DNA of 64,000 nt from Massilia sp. PDC64 (GTDB lineage: Bacteria > Pseudomonadota > Gammaproteobacteria > Burkholderiales > Burkholderiaceae_D), in assembly GCF_900101265.1 (NCBI RefSeq), contig NZ_FMZS01000005.1:124001-188000 (forward strand), given 5' to 3'. The position numbers were made by a program, and so were the translations under genes. This document shows positions 43,726 to 52,223 of the stretch, one piece after another. A model generated the notes under the pieces. That model saw only the letters and a list, made by a program, of their open reading frames with translations, was not told where the DNA came from and searched no databases. Within the stretch, counting starts at the first letter, position 1; the number at the start of each line of letters is the position of its first letter.

Positions 43726-45168
43726 GTGACCACGAAACGAACCATGATCCGGCTGGCGTGCGTTGCCGCTCTGTTGCCAGGCATCGCATTGGCCAACGCG
43801 GCCGACCAGCCCTGGCAGGTGTACACGACCGCGCAGGGCGGCCAGCCGTTCGCGGCCGCCCGGCTCGACGCGCCGCGCGCGGCCGGCCAGCCGCTGGAGA
43901 CGGAGACGGCCGTCTTCGTCGATACGACGCGGCGCTACCAGGAGGTGTTCGGCTTCGGCGGCGCCATCACGGACGCCACCGCCGAGACGTACGCGAAGCT
44001 CAGGCCGGACGCGCAGCAGGCCTTCCTGAAAGCCTACCTCGACCCGCGCGAGGGTCTCGGCTACACGATCCTGCGCACGACGATCCACAGCTCGGATTTT
44101 TCCAGCGGCAGCTACACGTACGTGAAGGACGGCGACCGTTCGCTGGCGTCGTTCGACATCGGCCACGACCGCCGCTACCGCCTGCCGCTGCTGCGCCAGG
44201 CACTGGACGCGGGCAAGGCCCATGGCGCGCGGATGCGCGTGTTCGCGAGCCCGTGGAGCGCGCCGGCGTGGATGAAGTCGAACGGATCCATGCTGGGCGG
44301 CGGCAGCCTGCTGCCCGAGTACGCCGATACCTGGGCGCAGTACATCGTGAGGTTCGTGCAGGCCTATGAGAAGGAGGGGATTCCCGTGTGGGGCCTGTCG
44401 GTGCAGAACGAGCCGATGGCCAAGCAGACCTGGGAATCGATGATCTTCTCGGCCGAGGACGAGACGCGCTTCCTCGCCGACCACCTGGGTCCCGCACTGC
44501 GGGCGGCGGGCCTGGGCGACAGGAAGATCGTCGTCTGGGACCACAACCGCGACCTGCTGCCGCAGCGCGCCGCCCACATCCTGAACGATCCGAAGGCCCG
44601 CCCGTACGTGTGGGGTGTCGGCTACCACTGGTACGAGACGTGGGCCAAGGGCGAGCCGATGCACCGCAACCTCGCCGCCGTCCACGAAGCCTGGCCCGAC
44701 GTGCCGTTCCTGCTGACCGAGTCCTCGATCGAGAAGTTCGACCCGGCGCAGATGCAGAGCTGGGCGAACGGCGAGCGCTATGGCAGCGAAATCATCGCCG
44801 ACCTGGCCGCCGGCTCGAGCGGATGGATCGACTGGAACATGCTGCTCGACAGCCGCGGCGGTCCGAACCACGTCGGCAACTACTGCTTCGCGCTGCTGCA
44901 CGCCAGCGACGACGGCCGGCTCGTGTTCACGCCGGGGTATGCCTACATGGGCCACTTCTCGCGCTGGATCCGCCCGGGCGCGCGCCGCGTCGGCGCGGCC
45001 GCGAGCCGCAGCACCTTGCAGACGGTCGCCTTCCGCAACGGCGACGGCCGGCTCGCCGTCGTCGTCATGAACAAGACCGACCAGCCGCAGCGCTACCGCC
45101 TCGTCGTCGACCGCATGGAAACGGCGGTCGACATTCCCGCGCACGCGATCCAGACGGTCGTGCGCTGA
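43726..45168 (+). CDS. GH30 beta-glycosidase (glucosylceramidase/beta-1,6-glucanase type)
   Basis: The 480-residue enzyme begins with a GTG at 43726, which has GAGGAGA 6 bases upstream; the ATG at 43744 has none. A signal peptide (about 1-26, ALANA) precedes the GH30 barrel, FGFGGAITDATAETYAKL near 70-90. The acid/base is Glu229 in VQNEPM and the nucleophile is Glu332 in LLTESSIEKF. A small beta-sandwich ends the protein. GH30 subfamily 3 enzymes cleave beta-1,6-glucan such as pustulan and fungal wall glucan, which suits the GH5 partners. Glucosylceramide is the alternative substrate. It is in the same operon as the TBDR. Confidence 0.88.
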   Translation: MTTKRTMIRLACVAALLPGIALANAADQPWQVYTTAQGGQPFAAARLDAPRAAGQPLETETAVFVDTTRRYQEVFGFGGAITDATAETYAKLRPDAQQAFLKAYLDPREGLGYTILRTTIHSSDFSSGSYTYVKDGDRSLASFDIGHDRRYRLPLLRQALDAGKAHGARMRVFASPWSAPAWMKSNGSMLGGGSLLPEYADTWAQYIVRFVQAYEKEGIPVWGLSVQNEPMAKQTWESMIFSAEDETRFLADHLGPALRAAGLGDRKIVVWDHNRDLLPQRAAHILNDPKARPYVWGVGYHWYETWAKGEPMHRNLAAVHEAWPDVPFLLTESSIEKFDPAQMQSWANGERYGSEIIADLAAGSSGWIDWNMLLDSRGGPNHVGNYCFALLHASDDGRLVFTPGYAYMGHFSRWIRPGARRVGAAASRSTLQTVAFRNGDGRLAVVVMNKTDQPQRYRLVVDRMETAVDIPAHAIQTVVR

Positions 45169-45246
45169 ACGTTCGCATCGAAAGAAAGGAGGCGTACCGG
45201 ACCTGCCCGCAGTGCATCACCCGACCACTACAACAAGGAGACCCAA

Positions 45247-47334
45247 TTGAATCGCAACCTCGTTCCAATAACGCGCCGGACGGCGGCCCTGCTGGCGCTC
45301 GCCGGCTGCCTCTGCGCCGGCCCCGCGTACGCGCAGACGGCCTTGCCCGGCACCGTGCAGGCGGAATCGTATGCCAGCATGTCGGGCGTCGTCATCGAGC
45401 CGACGACGGACACCGGCGGCGGCAGCGATGTCGGCTACATCGACGCCGGCGACTGGATGGCCTATTCCGTCAATCCCTCGTCGTCAGGCTGGTACACGGT
45501 GTCGTACCGCATCGCCACGACTGGCACGACGGGCCAGGTCGTGCTGAGCCAGAACGGCCAGGACATGGGGCCGACGATCGCACTGCCGAACACGGGCGGC
45601 TGGCAGAACTGGCAGACCGTCACCACGCGCGTGTTCCTGTCGGCCGGGCCGCAGTCGATCGCCGTGTACGCGAAGGGCGGCGGCTTCAACCTGAACTGGA
45701 TCGGCTTCGCGAAGGAGGCGACGGGGTCCCTGCCCATGGTGCACCAGAGCGGCAAGTACTGGGTCGATGCGAACGGCAAGCGCCTGAACCTGCGCGGCAC
45801 GAACCTGGGCAACTGGCTGGCGATGGAATTCTGGATGCTGGGCTCCTCGATCAGCACGTCGAACGGCGCCGTGCCGGACCAGTGCACGCTGGAGAACACG
45901 CTGACCTCGCGCTTCGGCGCGACGGAAAAGGAACGCCTGATGGGCGTGTGGCGCGACAACTGGATCACGACGCGCGACTTCGACCAGATGGCGGCGATGG
46001 GCATGAACGTGGTGCGCGTGCCGTTCCTGTACAACGTCGTCGAGAACGAGGCCGTGCCGTACTCGCTGCGGGCCGATGCCTGGAAATACCTGGACTTCGC
46101 CATCGACGAGGCGGAAAAGCGCGGCATGTACGTGATCCTCGACCTGCACGGCGCCGTCGGCGGCCAGGCGGCGTCCAGCGAGCAGCACGACGGCTGCGTG
46201 GGGCCGGCCGCGATGTGGAGCAATCCCACCTACCAGGACCGCACCAAGTGGCTGTGGGACATGATCGCCTCGCGCTACAGGGACCGCGGCGCCGTGCTCG
46301 CGTACGACCTGCTGAACGAACCGTGGGGCACCGACGCGACGACGCTCGCGAACTTCGCGTACCAGCTGGCCGCCGTCGTGCGCAACAAGGATCCGAACCA
46401 CGTGATCCTGCTGCCGGGCCATAACACGGGCATCGACGCGTACGGCAACCCGGCGTCGCACGGCCTGTCCAACGCGGCGTTCTGGATGCATTTCTATCCG
46501 GGCCTGTGGGGCTGGAACGAGGTCTCGGGCGCCACGGCGCAGGCGAACATGTACGAGAACTGGCTGCACTGCGCGACGGGCGACTCGCGCGAAGTCTGCC
46601 CGTGGGACGCGAAGCTGACGGCGCTGAACACGCCGTTCCTCGTCGGCGAGTTCCAGCCGTGGACGCTGCTGGGCAGCTACGGCGGGCAGAACACGAGAAA
46701 GGCCTTCGACGTGTTCAATTCGCTGGGCTGGGCCGGCACCAGCTGGGCGTACAAGACCACGTCGCCCGGCGGCTCGAACGACGCCACGTCGGGCTGGGGC
46801 TGGGGGCTCGTCACCAACAGCGCGAGCGGCGGCACCTACGGCGGCCTGAACGTCAGCACGGCCAGCAATAGCCAGGTCGAAGCGTACTTCAGGGCCTTCG
46901 GCACGCAGCCGCTCGTGCGCAATGCCGACATCGCGTACTGGATGAACTGGCAGCCGGTCGTCGGCCAGCGCATCGAGGCCGAGATGTTCCAGTACCACGC
47001 GGGCATGCAGGTCGAGACGACGACGGACACGGGCGGCGGCTTCAACGTCGGCCACACGGACAATAACGACTGGATGAGCTATCCGGTCAACGTCCCGACG
47101 TCGGGTGCCTACACGGTGCAGTTCCGCGTCGCGTCCGCCAACACGGGAGGCCAGTTCGCATTCAAGAAGGACGCGACGGAACTGGCCGTCGTCACGGTGC
47201 CCAACACAGGCGGCTGGCAGAACTGGACGACGGTCAGCGCAACCGTGAACCTGACGGCCGGCCAGCAGAACCTGACGATCTTCTCGAAGGTCGGCGGGTG
47301 GAACATGAACTGGTGGCAGCTCACCAAGCAGTAA
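45247..47334 (+). CDS. Secreted CBM6-GH5-CBM6 beta-glucanase
   Basis: The 695-residue enzyme starts at a TTG (45247) with AAGGAG 7 bases upstream. A signal peptide (about 1-30, AYAQ) is followed by a CBM6 domain (about 33-165), a GH5 barrel (RGTNLGNWLAMEFWMLG near 180; acid/base Glu358 in LLNEPWGTD; nucleophile Glu468 in FLVGEFQPW) and a second CBM6 (about 576-695). The two CBM6 modules share the signature TTDTGGG and a DWM turn. The catalytic domain is a close paralogue of the GH5 lipoprotein encoded upstream; both contain the pattern QHDGC. It likely attacks polymeric beta-glucan outside the cell, with the lipoprotein finishing at the surface. Confidence 0.88.
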   Translation: MNRNLVPITRRTAALLALAGCLCAGPAYAQTALPGTVQAESYASMSGVVIEPTTDTGGGSDVGYIDAGDWMAYSVNPSSSGWYTVSYRIATTGTTGQVVLSQNGQDMGPTIALPNTGGWQNWQTVTTRVFLSAGPQSIAVYAKGGGFNLNWIGFAKEATGSLPMVHQSGKYWVDANGKRLNLRGTNLGNWLAMEFWMLGSSISTSNGAVPDQCTLENTLTSRFGATEKERLMGVWRDNWITTRDFDQMAAMGMNVVRVPFLYNVVENEAVPYSLRADAWKYLDFAIDEAEKRGMYVILDLHGAVGGQAASSEQHDGCVGPAAMWSNPTYQDRTKWLWDMIASRYRDRGAVLAYDLLNEPWGTDATTLANFAYQLAAVVRNKDPNHVILLPGHNTGIDAYGNPASHGLSNAAFWMHFYPGLWGWNEVSGATAQANMYENWLHCATGDSREVCPWDAKLTALNTPFLVGEFQPWTLLGSYGGQNTRKAFDVFNSLGWAGTSWAYKTTSPGGSNDATSGWGWGLVTNSASGGTYGGLNVSTASNSQVEAYFRAFGTQPLVRNADIAYWMNWQPVVGQRIEAEMFQYHAGMQVETTTDTGGGFNVGHTDNNDWMSYPVNVPTSGAYTVQFRVASANTGGQFAFKKDATELAVVTVPNTGGWQNWTTVSATVNLTAGQQNLTIFSKVGGWNMNWWQLTKQ

Positions 47335-47426
47335 TGCCGATGTTGTTTGCGTGTAACAAAAGGTAGTGCCAACGGGAAATAATGCATGACGCGTTGTAAG
47401 ATGGGTGCCTGCACACTCGCGCGACC

Positions 47427-49016
47427 ATGCAAATCTTTAACTTCCTCCTGTTGACCGGTGCCGTGGCGGCGCTGTTCCTGGCATCCGTTGCCTGGACGCG
47501 CCGCCACGCCCCCGGTGCGCCGGCGTTGATGGCGATGCAGCTCAGCGCCGCCTGGTGGCTGGCCTGCTACGCGTTGCCGTTCGCGCGCCTGTGGCCGGAC
47601 GAAGGCCTGTTCCTGCGGACGCGCGTCATCTTCCCTGCCGTCGTCACCATCGCGCCGCTAGCACTGATCTTCGTGCTGAGCTACACCCGCGGCACGAACA
47701 CATGGCGCCCGTCGCGGCTCCTGGCGCTGGCGATCCTGCCTGCTTTCGTCCTCGCGGTCGCGTTGTCGCCGCTGCACGACCTGTGCTTCGGCACCTGGCG
47801 CGGCGTAGCGACGGACACCATTTTCCAGATGGGCCCCCTGTTCTGGATCCATTCGCTGTACAGCTACGTGCTTGTCGGCCACGCGGTGCTCGCGCTGCTG
47901 GCCGCGTATCAACAGGGATCGACGCACGTGCGGCGGCAAACGCGCATCCTGCTGGGCGCACTCATCATTCCGGCCGTCTGCAACGTGATGTTTATCGCCG
48001 GCGTGTCGCCGCCGGACCTGGATCCCACCCCGATCGGCCTGGTCGCGAGCGGCATCCTCGTCTCGCTGGCGATCTTCCGCCGCGGCCTGTTCGATCTCGT
48101 CGCCGTGGCGCACAAGAAAATCGGGTCGGCGATCACCGACGGCTTCATCGTGATCGATGCGCAGCGGCGCATTGTCGAAAGCAATGCCGCGATCCGGAGA
48201 ATGTTCGACATCGGCCAGCCGCTCAAGCCGGGCCGTCTGCTCGGCGAACAACTCGCGGCGCTGGATGCACACGTGAGCCTTGTCGGCACGACGCCGACGA
48301 CGACCGAATTCGTGCATGGCAGTACGCGGCATCTCGAACTGCGTACGTTCGCGCTCTGCGATGACGACGGCAACATGACCGGCGCCGCCCTGATCGTACG
48401 CGACGTCACGGAAGCCAGGACGACGTCGCTCGCCCTCGAGCAGGCCAACGCGCAGCTCAAGGCGCAACTGGACACGATCCAGTCCATGCAGGCGCAGCTG
48501 CAGGAGCAGGTCATCCGCGATCCCTTGACGGGGCTGTACAACCGCCTGTACCTGGCCGACGCGCTGGCCCGCGAACTGACGTGCAGCGCCAGGACCCAGG
48601 GCACGTTCGCGGTCGTGATGATCGACGTCGATCATTTCAAGTCGGTCAACGACGTCTACGGCCATGCGCTGGGCGACGCGATCCTGCGGGCGCTCGGCGG
48701 ACTGCTCCGCCAACAGGTCCGGCCGACGGACTCTCCGTGCCGGTATGGCGGCGAAGAGTTCGTCGTCATCATGCGCGACGTGACGCTCGAGCTGGCCATC
48801 GAACGGATCAATGAATTGCGGGTCGCGTTCTCGGCGCTGCGGTTCGCGTCCAACCGTCTCGACGTCAGCAGGACCTTTTCGGCGGGCGTCGCGCTGTTTC
48901 CCCAGCATGGCCGCGACGAAGCGACGCTCCTTGCAGCGGCCGATGCGGCGCTGTACGCCGCGAAGGCCGCCGGCCGGAACCAGGTGTGCCAGGCGACCGC
49001 GCACGTCGAGTCGTGA
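47427..49016 (+). CDS. Membrane diguanylate cyclase (7TM-PAS-GGDEF)
   Basis: The 529-residue protein has an N-terminal histidine-kinase-type 7TM domain (about 1-220), a PAS-like domain (about 235-330) and a coiled coil. The GGDEF domain (about 360-525) carries the active signature GGEEF at 441-445. Five residues before it is RPTD (432-435), an RxxD inhibitory c-di-GMP site, so product feedback is likely. It should make c-di-GMP in response to a membrane or internal signal. The gene is preceded by 92 bp after the glucanase stop, with no clear ribosome site. It is convergent with the PLD-like gene, whose stop lies 9 bp after its own. Confidence 0.88.
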   Translation: MQIFNFLLLTGAVAALFLASVAWTRRHAPGAPALMAMQLSAAWWLACYALPFARLWPDEGLFLRTRVIFPAVVTIAPLALIFVLSYTRGTNTWRPSRLLALAILPAFVLAVALSPLHDLCFGTWRGVATDTIFQMGPLFWIHSLYSYVLVGHAVLALLAAYQQGSTHVRRQTRILLGALIIPAVCNVMFIAGVSPPDLDPTPIGLVASGILVSLAIFRRGLFDLVAVAHKKIGSAITDGFIVIDAQRRIVESNAAIRRMFDIGQPLKPGRLLGEQLAALDAHVSLVGTTPTTTEFVHGSTRHLELRTFALCDDDGNMTGAALIVRDVTEARTTSLALEQANAQLKAQLDTIQSMQAQLQEQVIRDPLTGLYNRLYLADALARELTCSARTQGTFAVVMIDVDHFKSVNDVYGHALGDAILRALGGLLRQQVRPTDSPCRYGGEEFVVIMRDVTLELAIERINELRVAFSALRFASNRLDVSRTFSAGVALFPQHGRDEATLLAAADAALYAAKAAGRNQVCQATAHVES

Positions 49017-49025
49017 TGCGGCGCT

Positions 49026-52000
49026 TCACGCCCTGGCGAGGAAACTCGCGAGCGTATCGAGCAGCTTCATCCCATCCGTCCCATCCGGATCGGCTTCGTC
49101 CACGGTAGCCGGAATCACATCCGGGTTATATCCCTCCCACAGCGGCTTGATCAGGCCCGCCCCGCCTTCGCCCAGCAGATTGCGCACGACACCGAACGCG
49201 GTGCGCGGCAGCGCCAGCGCCGCCCATTCCGCCGTCGCGTTGGCGGGCCCCGTCCCGATCGGCACGCCCAGCCGGGTGGCCATCAGCGCGCGCCGGAACT
49301 GGCGCAGCTTCTTCGAATAGCCGTCCTCGATCGCGCGGTCGAACGACACCAGGTCGGCGGCGCCGTCGAACGTCATGCCGCGCCGCCGGAAGTGGCTCGT
49401 GCCGACCAGCGAATACACGTCGTCGACGATTACCACCGAACTGCGGATCGCGGTCGCGCGGCCCGGGAAGCCGAGCGGATGGAACACGGCCAGCCGGTCG
49501 CTGACGATCCCCGGGAATTTCGATACGAGCGCCTTGCGTGCCCCGATCGCCTGCTGCACGAAGGTCTCGAAGTTCATCGGCGGGCCGCTGTGCGCGAAAT
49601 CCGTGTCCCACGGCAGGGCCACCACGACGCGCAGGTCGCGGTGCGCCGTCATGCGGTCGATGATCACCTGGGCCAGGTCGAGCATGTGGGCGGGCAGGCC
49701 GCCGTTGTTGGCGGCCGTCGGCGCGAACTGTGCGCTTTCGATGTAGATGAGTTCCCGCGCTTCGCCCAGCGCGCGCCGCAGCGACCACAAGGCGTCGCGC
49801 CGCCCGTGCTTCGCCACCCAGTACTCGCGCCGGACTTCCCGCAGCAGCCGGTCGCCGTTGGGCGAGTTCACGGTCGGCGGCGTGCCGCCCGGATTGATCG
49901 CGTTCGAGACCGCATTGACGATGTCCTGCACCGTCGTCGGGTTCTCGAAGGCCGACTCGGGCGCCAGCGACAGCTCGGGCGTATCGCACACTGCAGCAAT
50001 GGTCTGCAGTGCCGCGCCCATGCACGTGCCGGCGTTGGGGGAGGCATCGTTCGGCGGCGTGGCCGGTTCGTTCATGTTGTCGCCGGCACCGTACAGGATC
50101 CAGCCGTCCAGCAGCACGGGGGCGCCGGGGAAGGGCAGCGGCGGCTTGGCGCGGCGCAGGGCGTGCCAGGCGAAGTCGTAGGCCAGCGCCCCCGTCACGC
50201 GCGCGCCCGCCGCATGGATGTCCGGGCCGGCCGGATTGCCGGGATTGCCCTGCGTGTGCTGGGCGGAACGCGATTCCGGCATCCAGCGCGCGCCCGTCAC
50301 GACGGCCTGCCACGACAGCGCGCCGTTGCCGGCGCCGGGATCCGGCACGCCGGCCGCGACGATCGTCTCGAAGCGCGCCATCAGGGGCAGGCGCGGGCCG
50401 ACGCGCGGCACGCTCTCGGACGCCAGGCTGCGCGACAGCGCGGCCAGCGTCCCGCCGCTGGCGGCCGGCGTCGCGCGGGGGAGTCCGAACAGGGGGACCG
50501 GGCACCAGCCCTGCATCGCGGGCGGGACCATCGGCAACCGGTCGGTGCCGCCGAACGTGTTCGTCGGCGGCGCGACGGGTGCGCCGACGGGCACGCGGAT
50601 CCCGCTCCACAGCTTGCGCTGGCCGCCGCGCACGGTCACGACGATGTCCACGTCGATCTGGATGCCGGGCGTGTGCGGGTCGCCCGGCCCCAGGCCGAAC
50701 GGGTTGGCCAACAGGATCGCGACGTCGTTGATGCCGTCCGCCAGCGCCGCGCCGCCGTCGCCGCGCACGAACGACGGCTGCTTGCCGATGCTGGGAATCT
50801 CGGCGAAGCGCCGCGCGTACACGCGGATATGCGCATCCTTCGGCGCGGCCGCGGCCTTCACGGTGAAGACGACGTCGGGCGACGTCGGCCCGCCCCACGC
50901 GGCGCTCGCGCCCTGGCCCGGCGAGACGTTCGTGGGCCCGCCCGGCGCGCCCGGCGTCGGCGGCGGGAACGCGGGCCATGCGACGGTGGCGCCGGGCCCC
51001 GGTGCGGGCGGCAGGCCGAACGCGGCGAAGGCCGGCGAGCAGGCGTAGACGAGGCCCGTGCCCGCCACCTGCAGCCGCGCCAGCACGCCGTCGGCCAGCG
51101 CCCACGTGTTGACGCCGTCGACCGCGTAATCGATGGCGACGCGGTCGCGCACTTTCGGGACCAGGTCGGCCGGCGTCGTGCCGTCGTCGCCGGGGATGCC
51201 GTTGCGCGGCGCGGCGTCGCGGTTGCCCAGCAAATGCCATCCGGGATCGACCACGACCACGCGCAGGAACTGGCGCGCGAGTGTGGGTCCCGTCGTGGCG
51301 GGGAACGGCGGCGCGGGCAATGTGGCGGGCAGCGCCGGCATGGACAGCGGCGTGCGGTCCAGCGTGCCGCGCGTGGCGAAGCCGAAGCGCAGCTGGCCGT
51401 TGTCGCCGCTGCCGGCCGCGATGGTCTGGTTGGCCGCGAGCGTCGCGTAGCCGGTCGTGTGGTCGACCGGCGTGGTCGACGGGCCGGGCGAGACGACGTT
51501 CATCACGTTGCCGGGCCGCGTGGGTCGGTACAGGTTGCCGTGCAGGTCGGCGAACTGCACGAGGATCGCGCCGCTCGTGGGCAGCGCGGCGATGGCGGTC
51601 AGCCCGCCGGCGTCGCCGACCGTGCCGGGCGCCTTCGGATAGCGCAGTCCCGGCAGACCCTGGATCAGGTCCGCGAACATGGCCGCCACGGCCACCGGGC
51701 AGATGACCAGGCCGCGCGCGTCGTGGAACGACACCACGAGCGGCGCCGGCAGGGTGCCGCCGCCCTGTGGCGGGGGAACGGGATCGCCGGCTTCGATGCG
51801 GCGCGGCGTCTCGTCCGGCGGGCTCGCGAGGCGGAACAGCATGGCGACCGGCAGCGGATGCACGAGGGTGCCGCCGTTGGCGTAGCGGGCGGCGGCGACC
51901 CGGAACAGGCGCTGCTGCGCATGCGGATGCAGCCGGATCACGCCGCAGGGTCCCGCGACCGGCTGGCCCTGCGCGTCGGTGAACTCGTTCCCGTGCGTGT

Positions 52001-52193
52001 GCCACGTGAGCATGCCGCCGAACGGACACTCCGCGTTCGTCAGCGCCAGCGTCAGCGCGACGGGATCGAACGTGGGCGCCGACGTCGTGGACCAGCGCGG
52101 CGCCAGCAGCGGGCCGGTCAGGCCGAGCGTTTCGAGGCCGTCGGCCTGCAGGCGGTTCTGCGCCTGCGCAGTGGTGAACTGGGTGATGTTCAT
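49026..52193 (-). CDS. Large protein with degenerate phospholipase-D-like domain
   Basis: This 1055-residue protein has no signal peptide. About 800 N-terminal residues are Pro/Gly-rich and beta-rich with no recognised family. The C-terminal 240 residues resemble a PLD-like fold: ELIYIESAQF near 814, and near 918 SSVVIVDDVYSLVGTSHF, RRRGMTFDG. In an active enzyme this reads HxKxxxxD; here His is Arg and Lys is Ser, so catalysis is doubtful. AGAGGA lies 10 bases before the ATG. It is the last gene of a three-gene operon, 30 bp after the 1267-residue protein. The role is unknown; a binding or structural role is as likely as an enzymatic one. Confidence 0.7.
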   Translation of the reverse strand: MNITQFTTAQAQNRLQADGLETLGLTGPLLAPRWSTTSAPTFDPVALTLALTNAECPFGGMLTWHTHGNEFTDAQGQPVAGPCGVIRLHPHAQQRLFRVAAARYANGGTLVHPLPVAMLFRLASPPDETPRRIEAGDPVPPPQGGGTLPAPLVVSFHDARGLVICPVAVAAMFADLIQGLPGLRYPKAPGTVGDAGGLTAIAALPTSGAILVQFADLHGNLYRPTRPGNVMNVVSPGPSTTPVDHTTGYATLAANQTIAAGSGDNGQLRFGFATRGTLDRTPLSMPALPATLPAPPFPATTGPTLARQFLRVVVVDPGWHLLGNRDAAPRNGIPGDDGTTPADLVPKVRDRVAIDYAVDGVNTWALADGVLARLQVAGTGLVYACSPAFAAFGLPPAPGPGATVAWPAFPPPTPGAPGGPTNVSPGQGASAAWGGPTSPDVVFTVKAAAAPKDAHIRVYARRFAEIPSIGKQPSFVRGDGGAALADGINDVAILLANPFGLGPGDPHTPGIQIDVDIVVTVRGGQRKLWSGIRVPVGAPVAPPTNTFGGTDRLPMVPPAMQGWCPVPLFGLPRATPAASGGTLAALSRSLASESVPRVGPRLPLMARFETIVAAGVPDPGAGNGALSWQAVVTGARWMPESRSAQHTQGNPGNPAGPDIHAAGARVTGALAYDFAWHALRRAKPPLPFPGAPVLLDGWILYGAGDNMNEPATPPNDASPNAGTCMGAALQTIAAVCDTPELSLAPESAFENPTTVQDIVNAVSNAINPGGTPPTVNSPNGDRLLREVRREYWVAKHGRRDALWSLRRALGEARELIYIESAQFAPTAANNGGLPAHMLDLAQVIIDRMTAHRDLRVVVALPWDTDFAHSGPPMNFETFVQQAIGARKALVSKFPGIVSDRLAVFHPLGFPGRATAIRSSVVIVDDVYSLVGTSHFRRRGMTFDGAADLVSFDRAIEDGYSKKLRQFRRALMATRLGVPIGTGPANATAEWAALALPRTAFGVVRNLLGEGGAGLIKPLWEGYNPDVIPATVDEADPDGTDGMKLLDTLASFLARA

Positions 52194-52223
52194 GGTAGCC
52201 CGTCCTCTGTATTTCGCGACAAT

